From assembly GCF_030848395.1 (NCBI RefSeq), contig NZ_JAVDBT010000012.1, forward strand, positions 62,001-126,000: a stretch of 64,000 nucleotides of DNA, written 5' to 3'. Source of the stretch: Pseudogemmobacter lacusdianii (lineage in GTDB: Bacteria; Pseudomonadota; Alphaproteobacteria; Rhodobacterales; Rhodobacteraceae). The position numbers were made by a program, and so were the translations under genes. Positions 1 to 9,469 of this stretch are shown in pieces. The notes under the pieces are model-generated. The model did not search any database. It was not told where the DNA came from and saw only the letters and a list, made by a program, of their open reading frames with translations. Within the stretch, counting starts at the first letter, position 1; the number at the start of each line of letters is the position of its first letter.

Positions 1-1241
1 AGGCCCGCTTGGCCGCCGTCGCCGCTGGTTTCCCGGGTGAACATGATCACCCGGCCATTGGGTGCCCAAGTCGGACCCTCGTCAAGGAACGAAGCGGTGA
101 GCAGACGCTCTTCGCTGCCATCGGTGCGCATCACGCCAATGTGGAAGCGACCCTTGTTTTGCTTGGTAAAGGCCACAAGGTCGCCGCGCGGGCTCCAGAC
201 CGGGGTGCCATAGCGCCCCTCGCCGCCCGAGATCCGACGGCCCTCGCCGCCCGAAGCCGGCATGATATAGATCTGCGGCGCGCCGGAGCGGTCGCTTTCA
301 AAGACGATCTGGCTGCCATCGGGGCTGAACGAAGGTGCAGTCTCGATCGAGGGCGAGTTGGTCAGCTGAGTAAGCCCACCGCTGCGCAGGTTCATCGAAT
401 AGATGTCGGTGTTGCCGCCACGCTCAAGGCTGAAGACCACGGTGCCACCATCGGGCGAGAAGCGCGGGGCAAAGGTCATGGTGCCGGGCTGCTCGCCCAA
501 GGTTTGACGCTTCAAGCTGCCCACATCCATCAAGGTGATGCGCGGGAAGCCGGTCTCATAGCTGGTGTAAAGGATACGGTCGCCCGCGGGCGAGAAGCGC
601 GGAGCCAGCACGATCGCAGCGCTGTCGGTCAGATATTGCACATTGGCGCCATCGTAATCCATCACCGCCAGGCGCTTGGCTCGTGCGTTCTTCGGACCCG
701 ACTCCGAGACGAAGACCACACGGCTGTCGAAATAACCGCCCTCGCCGGTGATCTTCGAATAGACCACGTCCGAGACCTTATGCGCCATGCGGCGCCAGCC
801 GTCGGTGGTGCCGGCAAATTGCAGCGCCGCCCCTTCGATGACCGAACCATTGACCACGTCAAAGGCGCGGAACTTGACCGTCACACGCCCGCCCGAGGCC
901 GAGACAGCGCCGGTGACCAGCACGCGGGCATTGACCGCGCGCCAATCTTCAAAGGCGATGCCGCCGTCAAAGCTGCCGATGCGGCTGATATGGGCCTCTT
1001 GCGGGATCTCACGGAAGAGCCCGGTGCCAGCAAGGTCAGCGGCCACAACGCGGCTCAGGTTGCGCGCCAGATCACCGGCGCCCCCCTCGTCCACGAAGAC
1101 CGGGACCGCGACGGGCATCGGGTCGATCACGGCCTGATCGATGACGATGCGCAGCGGCTCTTGCGCCATAGCGGGCAGCGTGGCCAAGGGGCCCATCGCC
1201 AATGCCAGCAGCGCAGGAAGTATGCGGATGGACGGTTTCAT
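1..1241 (-). CDS. tolB: Tol-Pal system protein TolB, 3' end cut by window edge
   Basis: TolB is the periplasmic beta-propeller protein of the Tol-Pal envelope system; it contacts Pal and TolA during outer-membrane constriction at division. The frame opens with an ATG at 1241. The first 26 residues form a Sec signal peptide (short basic start, Leu/Ala-rich core, cleavage after PAMA). An N-terminal alpha/beta domain follows, then propeller blades. The last visible stretch, reading [16 protein letters not shown], is typical of the final blade. About 413 codons are visible and the family is usually about 440, so the C-terminus and probably pal lie beyond base 1. A 134-base gap separates it from tolA upstream. 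The start is clear and identity is near certain. Confidence 0.95.
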   Translation of the reverse strand, partial: MKPSIRILPALLALAMGPLATLPAMAQEPLRIVIDQAVIDPMPVAVPVFVDEGGAGDLARNLSRVVAADLAGTGLFREIPQEAHISRIGSFDGGIAFEDWRAVNARVLVTGAVSASGGRVTVKFRAFDVVNGSVIEGAALQFAGTTDGWRRMAHKVSDVVYSKITGEGGYFDSRVVFVSESGPKNARAKRLAVMDYDGANVQYLTDSAAIVLAPRFSPAGDRILYTSYETGFPRITLMDVGSLKRQTLGEQPGTMTFAPRFSPDGGTVVFSLERGGNTDIYSMNLRSGGLTQLTNSPSIETAPSFSPDGSQIVFESDRSGAPQIYIMPASGGEGRRISGGEGRYGTPVWSPRGDLVAFTKQNKGRFHIGVMRTDGSEERLLTASFLDEGPTWAPNGRVIMFTRETSGDGGQAG

Positions 1242-1375
1242 CTGCCTCGTGCTCCGTTTCTTGTTGCCTTGTCCCACATTACTTTACTCCCAGACGAGCA
1301 AAGGGTTGCGGGGAAATCCGTGGATCAAGCGACCCATTGTTGAAATTTCTGCGATACGCACCCAAGGCATGCGGC

Positions 1376-2578
1376 TCATCTGAACCTCATCCCATTGGGA
1401 TCGAAGACGAAATCCACCACTTTCCAAGTTTCATACTTGTCGGGCGGGAAAGGAATGCCGCCCTCACGCCCCGCGCGAATGATCGCGCTGCGGGCGGCGG
1501 AAAAGGCGGTATCTGTGGCGGCTTGGCTGGGGCCGTCACTGCTGACCAGCTGAATGTCGGTGGGCTTGCCGGTCTGATCGAAGGTCACACGCACCACAAT
1601 CGTCGTGCGCAGGGTATCGGTCGAGACCGCGCCAAGGCTCCATTTGCCGCCGATCGCCGCACGCACATCGCCAATCTCGCCTGCCGACATCGGCGGGCCG
1701 CTGGTCGAAGGTGCATTCGACGCGGCAGCAGCAGCCGCAGCGGCGGCTTCGGCTTGCCGTGCAGCTTCTGCGGCGCGCTCTTCGGCTTCCGCCTCTGCCA
1801 AGGCCGCGGCAATCGCATCATCGGCGGCCGAAGTGTCTTCGGCGGGCGTCTCAACCGGGGTTTCGACGGGCGTTTCCACCGGTGCCGGACGGTTCGGCTT
1901 GGCCTTCGGGCGGGGCGAGCTGGCCATGCCCAAAGGCTCATCCTGCTCTTCAGTCGCCTCAGTCTCAATAATATCGCCAGTCTCTTCGGCCACGGCCTCG
2001 GGCTGCGGCTCTTCGACGACTTCGGGCGGCACCTCGGCCGGCGCATCCGAGATGGCTTCGCTGGGCGTCTCGGCGGTCACCGCATCTTCGGGCACGGAAA
2101 CCGGATCCGGCGCGACGATTGCGGCGGGCTTCGGTTTTGGTCGCAGGCTCGACGACATCGAGGGGATCGGCTGCTCATCAGGCGCCATCACCACATCATC
2201 CGGAGCCGGATCGGCCACGGAAGGTGCAGGGTCAGGCTCGGACACAGACGGCTGCGCCTCGGGCTGCGGCGCTTGAGGTTGCGAACTGGGCGCCGTTTCA
2301 ACCGAAGGCTCAACATCCGGCGGCACCGGCACGGCATCGGGATCAGCCGCCTCGGGCTGCTCGGGCGCATCGCTTACGGGCGGCGAAGGGATTGCCGAGG
2401 CCATCGCCTCAAACTCGGCCGAGGACATGGTCGAGACCGCCATCACAGCGATCTCTTCCGGTTCAGTATGCGGGAACAGCCATTCGCCCACGACCACCCA
2501 CAGGATCAGGCCGATATGGCCCGCGCCTGAGATGATTGTGCCTTTGGACAGCTGGGTCTCTTGGCCCCAATCCCGCAC
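1376..2578 (-). CDS. tolA: TolA, cell envelope integrity protein
   Basis: TolA is the inner-membrane protein that links the TolQR motor to TolB and Pal. It has 400 residues with a GTG start at 2578. One membrane segment lies at about residues 17-35 (GHIGLILWVVVGEWLF). A long Pro/Glu/Ala-rich spacer follows, with three VETP units in a row and a poly-Ala run near residue 280. The last 110 residues are a compact C-terminal domain of the TonB/TolA kind, including VRVTFDQTGKP. It starts five bases after the tolR stop, so translation is probably coupled. The spacer is low-complexity and diverges quickly, so the call rests on architecture and gene order. Confidence 0.9.
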   Translation of the reverse strand: MRDWGQETQLSKGTIISGAGHIGLILWVVVGEWLFPHTEPEEIAVMAVSTMSSAEFEAMASAIPSPPVSDAPEQPEAADPDAVPVPPDVEPSVETAPSSQPQAPQPEAQPSVSEPDPAPSVADPAPDDVVMAPDEQPIPSMSSSLRPKPKPAAIVAPDPVSVPEDAVTAETPSEAISDAPAEVPPEVVEEPQPEAVAEETGDIIETEATEEQDEPLGMASSPRPKAKPNRPAPVETPVETPVETPAEDTSAADDAIAAALAEAEAEERAAEAARQAEAAAAAAAAASNAPSTSGPPMSAGEIGDVRAAIGGKWSLGAVSTDTLRTTIVVRVTFDQTGKPTDIQLVSSDGPSQAATDTAFSAARSAIIRAGREGGIPFPPDKYETWKVVDFVFDPNGMRFR

Positions 2579-2583
2579 TGGAA

Positions 2584-3051
2584 TCAGCCCCCATCCATCC
2601 GCGGGCCATCGCCATCGGTCACCAGACCGATTTCGTTGAACCCACCGGCGTTCAAGGCGCCCATCACCTGCGCCACCCGCTCATAGGGCAGCCGCCCATC
2701 GGCGCGCAGGAAAACCTTCTTCGAGGTCCGCTCAGCCGCGATGGCCGCCAAGCGCGGGATCAGTTCAGTCTCGGGAACCTCGGTGGTCATCAGCATCAGA
2801 TCGCCCTCGGCGGTGATGGTGATGGTCAGCGGCTCCTCCTCTTCATTCGGCATCGCATTGGCCGAAGTCTCGGGCAGTTTCACCGGCACGCCGACTTGCA
2901 GCATCGGGGCGGCCACCATGAAGATGATCAAAAGCACCAACATCACGTCCACGAAAGGCGTGACGTTAATCTCGCTCATCGCGGCGGATGAGCCCTTGCG
3001 GCGGCCACGACGTCCGCCGCCTCCGCTTTTCTTCGCCACACCCGCGCCCAT
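2584..3051 (-). CDS. tolR: TolR, proton channel subunit
   Basis: TolR is an ExbD/TolR family protein and the partner of TolQ in the proton-motive-force-driven Tol motor. It has 155 residues. A Gly/Arg/Lys-rich cytoplasmic tail (residues 1-22) is followed by the family signature MSEINVTPFVDVMLVLLIIF, which holds the single membrane helix and the conserved channel Asp (VDVML). A periplasmic domain makes up the rest. The ATG at 3051 lies three bases after the tolQ stop and the stop is five bases before tolA, so tolQ-tolR-tolA are one unit. Confidence 0.96.
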   Translation of the reverse strand: MGAGVAKKSGGGGRRGRRKGSSAAMSEINVTPFVDVMLVLLIIFMVAAPMLQVGVPVKLPETSANAMPNEEEEPLTITITAEGDLMLMTTEVPETELIPRLAAIAAERTSKKVFLRADGRLPYERVAQVMGALNAGGFNEIGLVTDGDGPRMDGG

Positions 3052-3054
3052 GAC

Positions 3055-3750
3055 TTAAGCGTCCAACTGGCGCGACAGGATGGTCGCGAATTCGTCGGCA
3101 AAGCTTTCGTAATTGCCTTGGATATGCTCGGAATCCGAATTCAGCTTGTTGTAGAACACCACCGCCGGAATAGCCGCGATCAGGCCAACGCCGGTTGCCA
3201 GCAGCGCCTCGGCAATACCGGGGGCCACAACGGCAAGGTTGGTGTTTTGGCTGATGGCGATCTGCTCAAAGCTGTGCTTGATCCCCCAAACCGTGCCGAA
3301 CAGCCCGATAAAAGGCGCGGTCGAGCCGGTGGTGGCAAGGAAGGACAGGCCCTTGTTCAGCTGCTCAGATTCGCGCGCGATGGCGACATCCATCGCCCGG
3401 TCAATCCGCGCCTGCGCGCCAGCAATCAAAGCGCCGTCTTGTTTATGGCTGCGGCGCCATTCGAGCATCCCAGCCGCAAACACCTTCTCCGAGGCGCCCT
3501 GCGGTTCCGGCCCGATCTTTTCGTAAAGCTCGTCCAAAGGCTCGCCCGACCAGAAGGCGCGATCAAAGATCGCAGCATCTTGCCGCGCAGTGCGGAACAT
3601 CAAATGCTTTTGAATGATGATTGCCCATGACCAGAAGGACATGACCATCAGCATCAGCATGACAATCTTAACGGTAAGGGTGGCGCGCGCGAAGAGGGCA
3701 AGCATGGAGAAATCGATCTCCGGCGCCAGTGCGAGGGTTCCAGTTTCCAT
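3055..3750 (-). CDS. tolQ: TolQ, motor subunit
   Basis: TolQ is a MotA/TolQ/ExbB family inner-membrane protein that forms the proton-conducting motor with TolR. The start is taken at the ATG at 3750, giving 231 residues beginning METGTLALAPEIDFSM. The frame stays open another 19 codons upstream, but that stretch does not resemble the family. Three membrane segments are visible, near residues 20-42, 135-157 and 170-195. The third carries the conserved GVGLIAAIPAVVFYN signature. First gene of tolQRAB. Confidence 0.95.
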   Translation of the reverse strand: METGTLALAPEIDFSMLALFARATLTVKIVMLMLMVMSFWSWAIIIQKHLMFRTARQDAAIFDRAFWSGEPLDELYEKIGPEPQGASEKVFAAGMLEWRRSHKQDGALIAGAQARIDRAMDVAIARESEQLNKGLSFLATTGSTAPFIGLFGTVWGIKHSFEQIAISQNTNLAVVAPGIAEALLATGVGLIAAIPAVVFYNKLNSDSEHIQGNYESFADEFATILSRQLDA

Positions 3751-3930
3751 TACGCCTGCTCGTTTATAATCGGGCCTTTGTGGCTCCGTTAGCGCCGATT
3801 CTACCAAGGTTACAGAGGGAAAGCCAACACATGTTCATGAGCGGCGCCGTGATGCGTAAAAATTTTGTCAAACCCGGCGGATTTTTGCGGGCGGGATGAA
3901 GGGCATAGGCGAAAATCTAGGCATCTTCGC

Positions 3931-4350
3931 CTATCTCTGCTGTACGCGCCCTGCGCTAAGCCTTTCACGAATGGCTGGCGGCACTCTTTGCGCTTGGCCG
4001 GCAGCAGACATGCAAACCAGCGTGATTTCGGCCCGGAAGAGAACCTCATCGCCGCGCAGAACGGCCTGCTCCAGCACCAGCCTAGCTCCACCGATCAGCT
4101 TAAGAGCTGTCGTCACCTCAAGCTGATCGCCAAAGACGGCTGGACGCAGATAGTCTGCCTCGACCCGGCGCACGGCAAAGACGATGCCGCTCTCGGCCCG
4201 CAGCGACATCTGATCAATGCCCAGATCGGCGATCCACTCGCTGCGACCACGCTCGATGAATTTCAGGTAATTGGCGTAATAGACAATGCCCGCAAGATCA
4301 GTGTCTTCATAATAGACACGCAAGGCAAAACGGTGCCGCGCTTCATTCAT
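3931..4350 (-). CDS. ybgC: YbgC-type acyl-CoA thioesterase
   Basis: Hotdog-fold thioesterase of the YbgC/4HBT family, cytoplasmic, commonly the first gene of tol-pal clusters. The ATG at 4350 (139 residues) is preferred because AAGGA lies seven bases upstream; a TTG six codons earlier is weaker. The signature YYEDTDLAGIVYYANYLKF near residues 13-31 contains the catalytic Asp and the hotdog helix, followed by FIERGRSEW. It precedes tolQ by 180 bases, so tolQ may have its own promoter. In other bacteria YbgC acts on short-chain or malonyl-type acyl-CoA; the substrate here cannot be read from sequence. Confidence 0.93.
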   Translation of the reverse strand: MNEARHRFALRVYYEDTDLAGIVYYANYLKFIERGRSEWIADLGIDQMSLRAESGIVFAVRRVEADYLRPAVFGDQLEVTTALKLIGGARLVLEQAVLRGDEVLFRAEITLVCMSAAGQAQRVPPAIRERLSAGRVQQR

Positions 4351-4389
4351 CGTCAGATCCTTACCCAAAGGGTTGCGCTGCCTCGAAAC

Positions 4390-5037
4390 CTAAAGCGCGG
4401 ACGGCAGGCGCGCAAACAGCCGCAATGCATGGGTTTTATCTTGCGCCACCGCCGGCAACAGCCGGTCATAGGCGGCGCGGATCACGGCGGCGATCTGCGG
4501 GTGTAATATCCCCCTGCCATCGACCGCTGCCAGAACTGAACGGTTGGCAAAGGCGGCCTCGCCCCAGCTGAGCATGACCTTGGCCGCCTGTTCCAGCGCC
4601 AAATCCTCCGCCGCAAGCTGCGCCAGATGGTCATCCATCCGCAGGAAAACAAAAGCGGCGCGGATGGTGCCGTCCTTGTCATAGCGGAAGGTGCGATATT
4701 GATTGGCGCCGCGCGCGTCCAACTTTTCGCACAGCGGCCCAAGGTCGGGGATCATTTGATCTAGCTTCGGCACCTGCGGCAACTCGGCCCAGTCGCGGAA
4801 GAAAAACACCATGAGATTGGCCCCAAGTTCGGGGTCCGTCTCAGCCATCTGATGGCCTGCAAGGGCGACCACCGCCTCAATCGCGCCTTTCACGGTGCCA
4901 AGAACCGCTTCTTCGACACCAAAGATGACCGGAACGATGGGCCTTCCCCAACGCGCACAAAGGAAAGACCCGTCGGCGCGGGTGAACAGGGATTCGATTT
5001 CTGCGGGCGACATCGGGGGGGTGATGGAGGCTGTCAT
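4390..5037 (-). CDS. Conserved hypothetical protein between ybgC and ruvB
   Basis: I do not recognise a named domain. The ATG at 5037 gives 215 residues. The protein looks cytoplasmic and globular, with no signal peptide or membrane helix. It has a central RTFRYDKDGTIRAAFVFLRMDD segment (split here for reading: RTFRYDKDGTI then RAAFVFLRMDD) and a helical C-terminal half with LLPAVAQDKTHALRLFARL. It lies in the same orientation between ybgC (39-base gap) and ruvB (54-base gap), so it probably shares their transcript. Normal codon bias and a consistent frame support a real gene. Function unknown. Confidence 0.8.
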   Translation of the reverse strand: MTASITPPMSPAEIESLFTRADGSFLCARWGRPIVPVIFGVEEAVLGTVKGAIEAVVALAGHQMAETDPELGANLMVFFFRDWAELPQVPKLDQMIPDLGPLCEKLDARGANQYRTFRYDKDGTIRAAFVFLRMDDHLAQLAAEDLALEQAAKVMLSWGEAAFANRSVLAAVDGRGILHPQIAAVIRAAYDRLLPAVAQDKTHALRLFARLPSAL

Positions 5038-5091
5038 CCCCCCGGTTTCCCGCAAGCCCTTGCAAGGGTCAAGCCCCCGGTCAGCTTTGGA

Positions 5092-6117
5092 TTAGCCGTC
5101 AAAAAGCTCGGCCTGTCCCGGCGGGCGCGGCGCATCCAACCCCAGATGACGCCAAGCTTTCGCCGCCAGCATCCGCCCGCGCGGGGTGCGCTGGATCAGA
5201 CCTTGCTGCAAAAGATAGGGCTCAATCACCTCTTCAATTGCGTCGCGCGGCTCCGAGAGGGCTGCGGCTATGGTTTCTACCCCCACCGGCCCGCCGCCGT
5301 AATTCTCAGCCAGCAAAAGAAGATAGCGTCGGTCGGCACCGTCCAGCCCCAGCTGATCCACACCAAGCCTTGTGAGTGCGCGATCCGCCAAAACACGGTC
5401 GATCTTGCCCCCGGCCTCAACCATTGCGAAATCGACCACCCGGCGTAAAAGCCGCCCTGCAATACGCGGCGTGCCCCGCGCGCGGCGCGCAATCTCGCGG
5501 CAGCCGAGCTCATCCGCCTGCACACCCAAAAGCCGCGCGCCGCGACTGACGATCTCAAAAAGCTCATCCTCGGTGTAGAATTGTAGCCGGGTCGGAATGC
5601 CGAAACGGTCGCGGAGCGGCGTGGTCAGAAGCCCAAGCCGCGTGGTCGCACCGACCAGCGTGAAAGGCTGCAGATCAATGCGCACGGTGCGCGCGGCAGG
5701 CCCCTCGCCGATCACCAGATCCAGCGCAAAATCCTCCATCGCAGGGTAAAGCACCTCTTCGACGACCGGCGAGAGACGGTGAATTTCGTCGATGAACAGC
5801 ACATCGCGCGGCTCAAGATTGGTCAGGATCGCTGCCAGATCGCCGGGGCGCGCCAAGACCGGCCCCGAGGTCATCCGGAAGCCAACCCCCAGTTCCCGCG
5901 CCATAATTTGTGCGAGCGTGGTTTTGCCAAGCCCCGGCGGGCCGTGGAACAACGTATGATCCATCGCCTCGCCACGCATTTTTGCGGCCTCGATAAAGAC
6001 ACGCAGGTTGGCGCGGGCCTCGTGCTGGCCGATGAATTCCTCAAGCCCCTGCGGCCGCAAAGCGCGGTCACTGTCTTCGGGAAGTTTCTCGGGCCGGAGA
6101 GAGGGATCTGGCTGCAT
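5092..6117 (-). CDS. ruvB: Holliday junction branch-migration helicase RuvB
   Basis: RuvB is the AAA+ motor that drives branch migration with RuvA. It has 341 residues, the usual length. Walker A is GPPGLGKTT at residues 59-67, and Walker B is LFIDEIHRL near 105-113. Sensor and arginine-finger regions follow ([18 protein letters not shown]). The C-terminal winged helix ends in [17 protein letters not shown]. The ATG at 6117 is three bases after the ruvA stop, indicating translational coupling in ruvC-ruvA-ruvB. Confidence 0.98.
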   Translation of the reverse strand: MQPDPSLRPEKLPEDSDRALRPQGLEEFIGQHEARANLRVFIEAAKMRGEAMDHTLFHGPPGLGKTTLAQIMARELGVGFRMTSGPVLARPGDLAAILTNLEPRDVLFIDEIHRLSPVVEEVLYPAMEDFALDLVIGEGPAARTVRIDLQPFTLVGATTRLGLLTTPLRDRFGIPTRLQFYTEDELFEIVSRGARLLGVQADELGCREIARRARGTPRIAGRLLRRVVDFAMVEAGGKIDRVLADRALTRLGVDQLGLDGADRRYLLLLAENYGGGPVGVETIAAALSEPRDAIEEVIEPYLLQQGLIQRTPRGRMLAAKAWRHLGLDAPRPPGQAELFDG

Positions 6118-6120
6118 ATT

Positions 6121-6807
6121 TTATCGCGGTTGCAAAAGCTTAAGGGCGGAACGGATCAGGCCAGCGGTCTCGACCTCGGGGTCTTCGCCCGCGATCGTCG
6201 CCACGGCCTGCGCCGCATCCCCTTGCGAATAGCCCAGATTGACCAAAGCCGACAGCGCATCGGCGGAAGCCGCCGCACGCCGCAGTGCAGCATCATCCAC
6301 CTTTGGCGCACGCTTGGCAGGCTTTGAGGCGGCAGCCGGTGCGCTTTCGATCACCGTTTCGTCCATCTGCGGCGCTGCCGAGAGCCGCGCCCCCGCCGCC
6401 ATCAGGCTGGGTGCTTTCGTCTTCAGCTCAAGAATGATCCGCTGCGCCAGCTTCGGCCCCACGCCCGGCGCCGCCTGCACCGCCCGTGCGTCGCCAAGCG
6501 AGATCGCCCGCGCAACGCCTTCGGCCCCCAAAGTGCCCAGGATCGCCATTGAGGCTTTTGCGCCAACGCCCTGCACCGTCATCAGAAGTTTATGCCACTC
6601 CTTTTCCAACATCGTCGGAAAACCAAAGAGTTGCAGCAGATCCTCGCGCACCAAAAGCTCAGTATAGAGCGCGCAAAACTCGCCTTCGGGCGGCAGACTG
6701 GCCAGGGTGCGGTCGCTGACATGCACCAGATAACCAACGCCGCGGCAGTCGATCAGCACCTGATCGAGCCCCTTCCAATCCAGCCGCCCGGCGATCTTAC
6801 CAATCAT
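6121..6807 (-). CDS. ruvA: Holliday junction protein RuvA
   Basis: RuvA tetramers hold the four-way junction and load RuvB. It has 228 residues, somewhat longer than the usual 190-205 because of an Ala/Pro/Lys-rich linker (about residues 140-175) between the two conserved parts. The N-terminal OB fold begins [13 protein letters not shown]. Tandem helix-hairpin-helix motifs are visible ([17 protein letters not shown] and [18 protein letters not shown]). The C-terminal RuvB-binding domain includes [16 protein letters not shown]. It starts 28 bases after the ruvC stop. Confidence 0.97.
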   Translation of the reverse strand: MIGKIAGRLDWKGLDQVLIDCRGVGYLVHVSDRTLASLPPEGEFCALYTELLVREDLLQLFGFPTMLEKEWHKLLMTVQGVGAKASMAILGTLGAEGVARAISLGDARAVQAAPGVGPKLAQRIILELKTKAPSLMAAGARLSAAPQMDETVIESAPAAASKPAKRAPKVDDAALRRAAASADALSALVNLGYSQGDAAQAVATIAGEDPEVETAGLIRSALKLLQPR

Positions 6808-6835
6808 CTGCCCGCCCCCTTCAATGCAGTGCCGC

Positions 6836-7348
6836 TCATCCTGCGGCCTTTAACAAGGCCGCCTGCAACCGGCCCGCAGATTGGCAGTGATGCGCGTGGC
6901 AGACCGCGATGGCCAAGGCATCGGCGGCGTCGGCGCCAACAATCTGCACGCCGGGAAAGTGTAGCTTCACCATATGCTCAACTTGCTGCTTTGCAGCATG
7001 CCCCACGCCAACCACCGTCTTCTTCACCGCATTCGGCGCATATTCCCCAACCTCAAGGCCAAATTGCGCCGGCACCAGCAGCGCAATGCCGCGCGCCTGG
7101 CCCAATTTCAGCGTCGCCACCGCGTCCTTATTGACAAAAGTATGCTCGATCGCCGCCGAATCGGGAGAAAATTTGCGGAAAATTTCGCTCAATTGGCTGT
7201 GCAGGCTGCACAAACGCCGTGCCAAATCATCCTTGGCGCCGTCCGAGTGGCAAATGCCATTGGCCACATGGGTCAAGCGCGCGCCCTGCACGTCGATCAC
7301 CCCCCAGCCAAGGTTACGCAACCCCGGATCGATCCCGATCACCCGCAT
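6836..7348 (-). CDS. ruvC: Holliday junction endonuclease RuvC
   Basis: RuvC is the RNase H-fold resolvase that cuts Holliday junctions. The ATG at 7348 (170 residues, [12 protein letters not shown]) is chosen over a GTG three codons earlier because AAGGAAG stands eight bases upstream of it. Acidic catalytic residues sit in [13 protein letters not shown] (Asp7), in [11 protein letters not shown] (Glu) and in the C-terminal [14 protein letters not shown] pair. First gene of ruvCAB. A 330-base AT-richer intergenic region upstream separates it from the divergent DUF1127 gene. Confidence 0.97.
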   Translation of the reverse strand: MRVIGIDPGLRNLGWGVIDVQGARLTHVANGICHSDGAKDDLARRLCSLHSQLSEIFRKFSPDSAAIEHTFVNKDAVATLKLGQARGIALLVPAQFGLEVGEYAPNAVKKTVVGVGHAAKQQVEHMVKLHFPGVQIVGADAADALAIAVCHAHHCQSAGRLQAALLKAAG

Positions 7349-7678
7349 CCTGCCCACTTCCTTATATTATTTTTTCCAAACCTAGCACGAATAGTGAACA
7401 TCCGCCAATGCCAAGTTTGCAACCTGCAGCTGCGGGGCAGCTATTGTGCAGGCGCAGAAAACGACACAACCCAACTCAAATCCGTCTGCCAGATTGCGCC
7501 GAGTCCGAAAATTGCGCAAAACCCCTTAAAATTGGCGGCAAAATTGTGACACGAGGCATGCAGCCGCTGCAAGGCGGCCTTGCTTGGGCCTCGCTTGCTT
7601 TGCACATGCAGCAAGTCTAAATCGCTGTCATCCAAAGCACGATGCCTTGGATTTAAGCAGTTTGAAAAGGAACATCAC
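7349..7678. other. Intergenic region between ruvC and DUF1127 gene
   Basis: This 330-base stretch lies between divergent genes and must hold promoters for both. It is AT-richer than its surroundings near 7360-7560. An interrupted inverted repeat (CCAAAGC / GCCTTGG) occurs at about 7632-7650, shortly upstream of the DUF1127 ribosome binding site. I see no convincing gene; a 64-codon minus-strand frame at 7441-7635 has no ribosome binding site and no recognisable content. Confidence 0.5.
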
Positions 7679-7882
7679 ATGGCCGCCATCGAAACGAGCC
7701 GCCCGGCACCGTTCGGCGCCATCACGACGTACCGCGCAGTCACCGGCTTGAGCCGCATCCTGGCGATGCTGGCAGCCTGGAACGACGCCCGCGTCACCCG
7801 CAAGGCCCTCGGCAAGCTCTCGGATCGCGAGCTGGACGATATCGGCCTGTGCCGTGGCGACATCGAGATGATGGGCCGCTAA
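7679..7882 (+). CDS. DUF1127 small protein
   Basis: This 67-residue protein starts at the ATG at 7679, with AAAAGGAA seven bases upstream. The C-terminal half carries the DUF1127 (YjiS-like) signature: a short amphipathic helix (LAMLAAWNDARVTRKAL) followed by LGKLSDRELDDIGLCRGDIE. Arginine-containing DUF1127 proteins in alphaproteobacteria have been linked to RNA metabolism and stress or phosphate physiology, but the role of this one cannot be read from sequence. It is a single-gene unit, divergent from ruvC. Confidence 0.9.
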   Translation: MAAIETSRPAPFGAITTYRAVTGLSRILAMLAAWNDARVTRKALGKLSDRELDDIGLCRGDIEMMGR

Positions 7883-8004
7883 GCCCAGCGCCAAGCCATA
7901 GACTGCCAGCAGAATGCGGCAGTCACCGGACAGAGGTTAGCCGCATCCCGTTGATTTGGGGGCGGCTTTTCCTTTTTCTAAAACTGTATGGTTTACAGCT
8001 CGCG

Positions 8005-8364
8005 CTATCTCTTAAGCACAGCCACCAAGGTGGACGAGATGGCACGCGTCGCGGGATCGGCCTGCATCAACGCGCCTCCCAACCAATCAAACCCCTCACC
8101 CTGCATCAGCGCCGCGACACGCTCTTCGTAAAGCGGCGCGCCGATATGGTAATGGATCACGCCCTTTGTGGCAAAACCCGCAGCCAGCACCACCAGCAAA
8201 GGCTTAACCAGCTTCCAGGTTGACCGTTGCCGGCGATGCGTGGACGAGCGACCCAAGGTGCCCTGCGCTTCAAAGCCGTAGCCCTTGGCATGCGCCTTCT
8301 CAATCCGCGCCACGCGGCTGTAAAAATCGCTCAGATTCGGATCAGCCCAGACCGTCTTTGCCAT
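8005..8364 (-). CDS. Small single-pass membrane protein, unknown
   Basis: The ATG at 8364 gives 119 residues beginning MAKTVWADPNLSDFY. AGGGG lies seven to eight bases upstream. A basic, polar N-terminal half (residues 1-48) precedes one membrane helix (about residues 52-72, KPLLVVLAAGFATKGVIHYH). A probably periplasmic C-terminal part of about 45 residues follows. I recognise no named family. The predicted topology is cytoplasmic N-terminus, since positive charge is concentrated before the helix. It lies alone between the DUF1127 gene and prmA. Confidence 0.75.
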   Translation of the reverse strand: MAKTVWADPNLSDFYSRVARIEKAHAKGYGFEAQGTLGRSSTHRRQRSTWKLVKPLLVVLAAGFATKGVIHYHIGAPLYEERVAALMQGEGFDWLGGALMQADPATRAISSTLVAVLKR

Positions 8365-8474
8365 AGGCGACACCCCTGCCTTGCGGCTTTGATGTGGTTT
8401 CTATGGGGCAAGAATTGAGCAAGCTGCCACAAATGGCCAGCTTTTCGCGCGAATCTGCTGAAACTTCCGAGCGA

Positions 8475-9347
8475 TTAGATCCGCTCAAGAACCAATGCGG
8501 ACCAATCGCCAAGATCGTCGCGAGATTGCAGACGGAACTGACAAGTTTCGTAACGCTCGATGATTTGCTCGGCCTGGGTGGCCAAGAGACCTGAGAGAAT
8601 CACCCGCCCGCCCGGTGCCACATAGCGCGCCATGTCGGGGGCCAATTCAACCAGAGGGCCTTTGAGAATATTGGCGAAAACCAGATCAAAGGGTGCGGCC
8701 TTGCGAATCGTCACATGATCAAAGCCCGCCGCCTCAACGCAAGTGACCCGGCCAGCGAGATCATTGACCGCGAGATTGGCACGCGACACATCCACCGCGA
8801 CGGGATCAATGTCCGACGCAAGGATTTTTGCCTCGGGCAGCACCTTGGCCGCTGCCATCGCCAGAACCGCCGTGCCGGCACCAATATCGGCCACGTTCTC
8901 GAACCGATATCCGTCGGTGAACAGCTTATCAAAGGCCAAAAGGCAGCCCAGCGTGGTCTGGTGGTGCCCGGTGCCAAAGGCCATCGCGGCCTCAATCTCA
9001 AGCGCGACGCGACCTTCGGGCAGTTTATCACGGTCATGCGGCCCAAAGACGAAGAAGCGGCCTGCATCCACCGGGTGCAGCTCACGCTGGACCTTGGCGA
9101 CCCAGTTCACATCCGGCAGTTCCGAGATGGCGAAGGGCTTCGCACCATAGGCGGCGGCAAGGATCTCAAGCACGATCTCATTCGGTGCCTCGTCGAAGTA
9201 AGCGCCAACTTCCCAGCGCCCGGAGCCGTCTTCGATGTCGAAAACGCCAACGCCATAAGGCTCTGGCACCATCTCCTCGATCGCATCGGCCAAGGATTGG
9301 GCGGCGTCTTCGCCGTCGAGCGTGGTCAGGGCGGTCCAGGTGGGCAT
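8475..9347 (-). CDS. prmA: Ribosomal protein L11 methyltransferase
   Basis: PrmA methylates ribosomal protein L11 with S-adenosylmethionine. It has 290 residues from the ATG at 9347. An N-terminal L11-recognition domain (residues 1-110) precedes a class I methyltransferase fold. Motif I is ADIGAGTAVLAMAAAK near residues 155-170, with ILASDIDPVAVDVSRAN after it. The substrate-pocket motif FANILKGPLVELAP is present. AMAFGTGHHQTT is the characteristic PrmA strand. Monocistronic or with neighbours unclear. Confidence 0.96.
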   Translation of the reverse strand: MPTWTALTTLDGEDAAQSLADAIEEMVPEPYGVGVFDIEDGSGRWEVGAYFDEAPNEIVLEILAAAYGAKPFAISELPDVNWVAKVQRELHPVDAGRFFVFGPHDRDKLPEGRVALEIEAAMAFGTGHHQTTLGCLLAFDKLFTDGYRFENVADIGAGTAVLAMAAAKVLPEAKILASDIDPVAVDVSRANLAVNDLAGRVTCVEAAGFDHVTIRKAAPFDLVFANILKGPLVELAPDMARYVAPGGRVILSGLLATQAEQIIERYETCQFRLQSRDDLGDWSALVLERI

Positions 9348-9469
9348 GTTCGGGCTCCTTGCGGGTCAGGCTTGGGTTAGCGCCAATGCGCGGCCGCGTC
9401 CATGCCCGGCGCCATCGCGGACGCAGTTTCGCCCCGCAATGAACGCAAGGTTCGCCGTTAGGCCCCAGC

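Noticed and set aside
7441-7635. 64-codon minus-strand frame upstream of the DUF1127 gene
   Set aside because: No ribosome binding site; lies across the expected promoter.
9391-9468. Minus-strand CVHCGAKLRP zinc-ribbon-like stretch between prmA and msrA
   Set aside because: Short, without a start or second Cys pair, in a frame overlapping both neighbours; probably chance.
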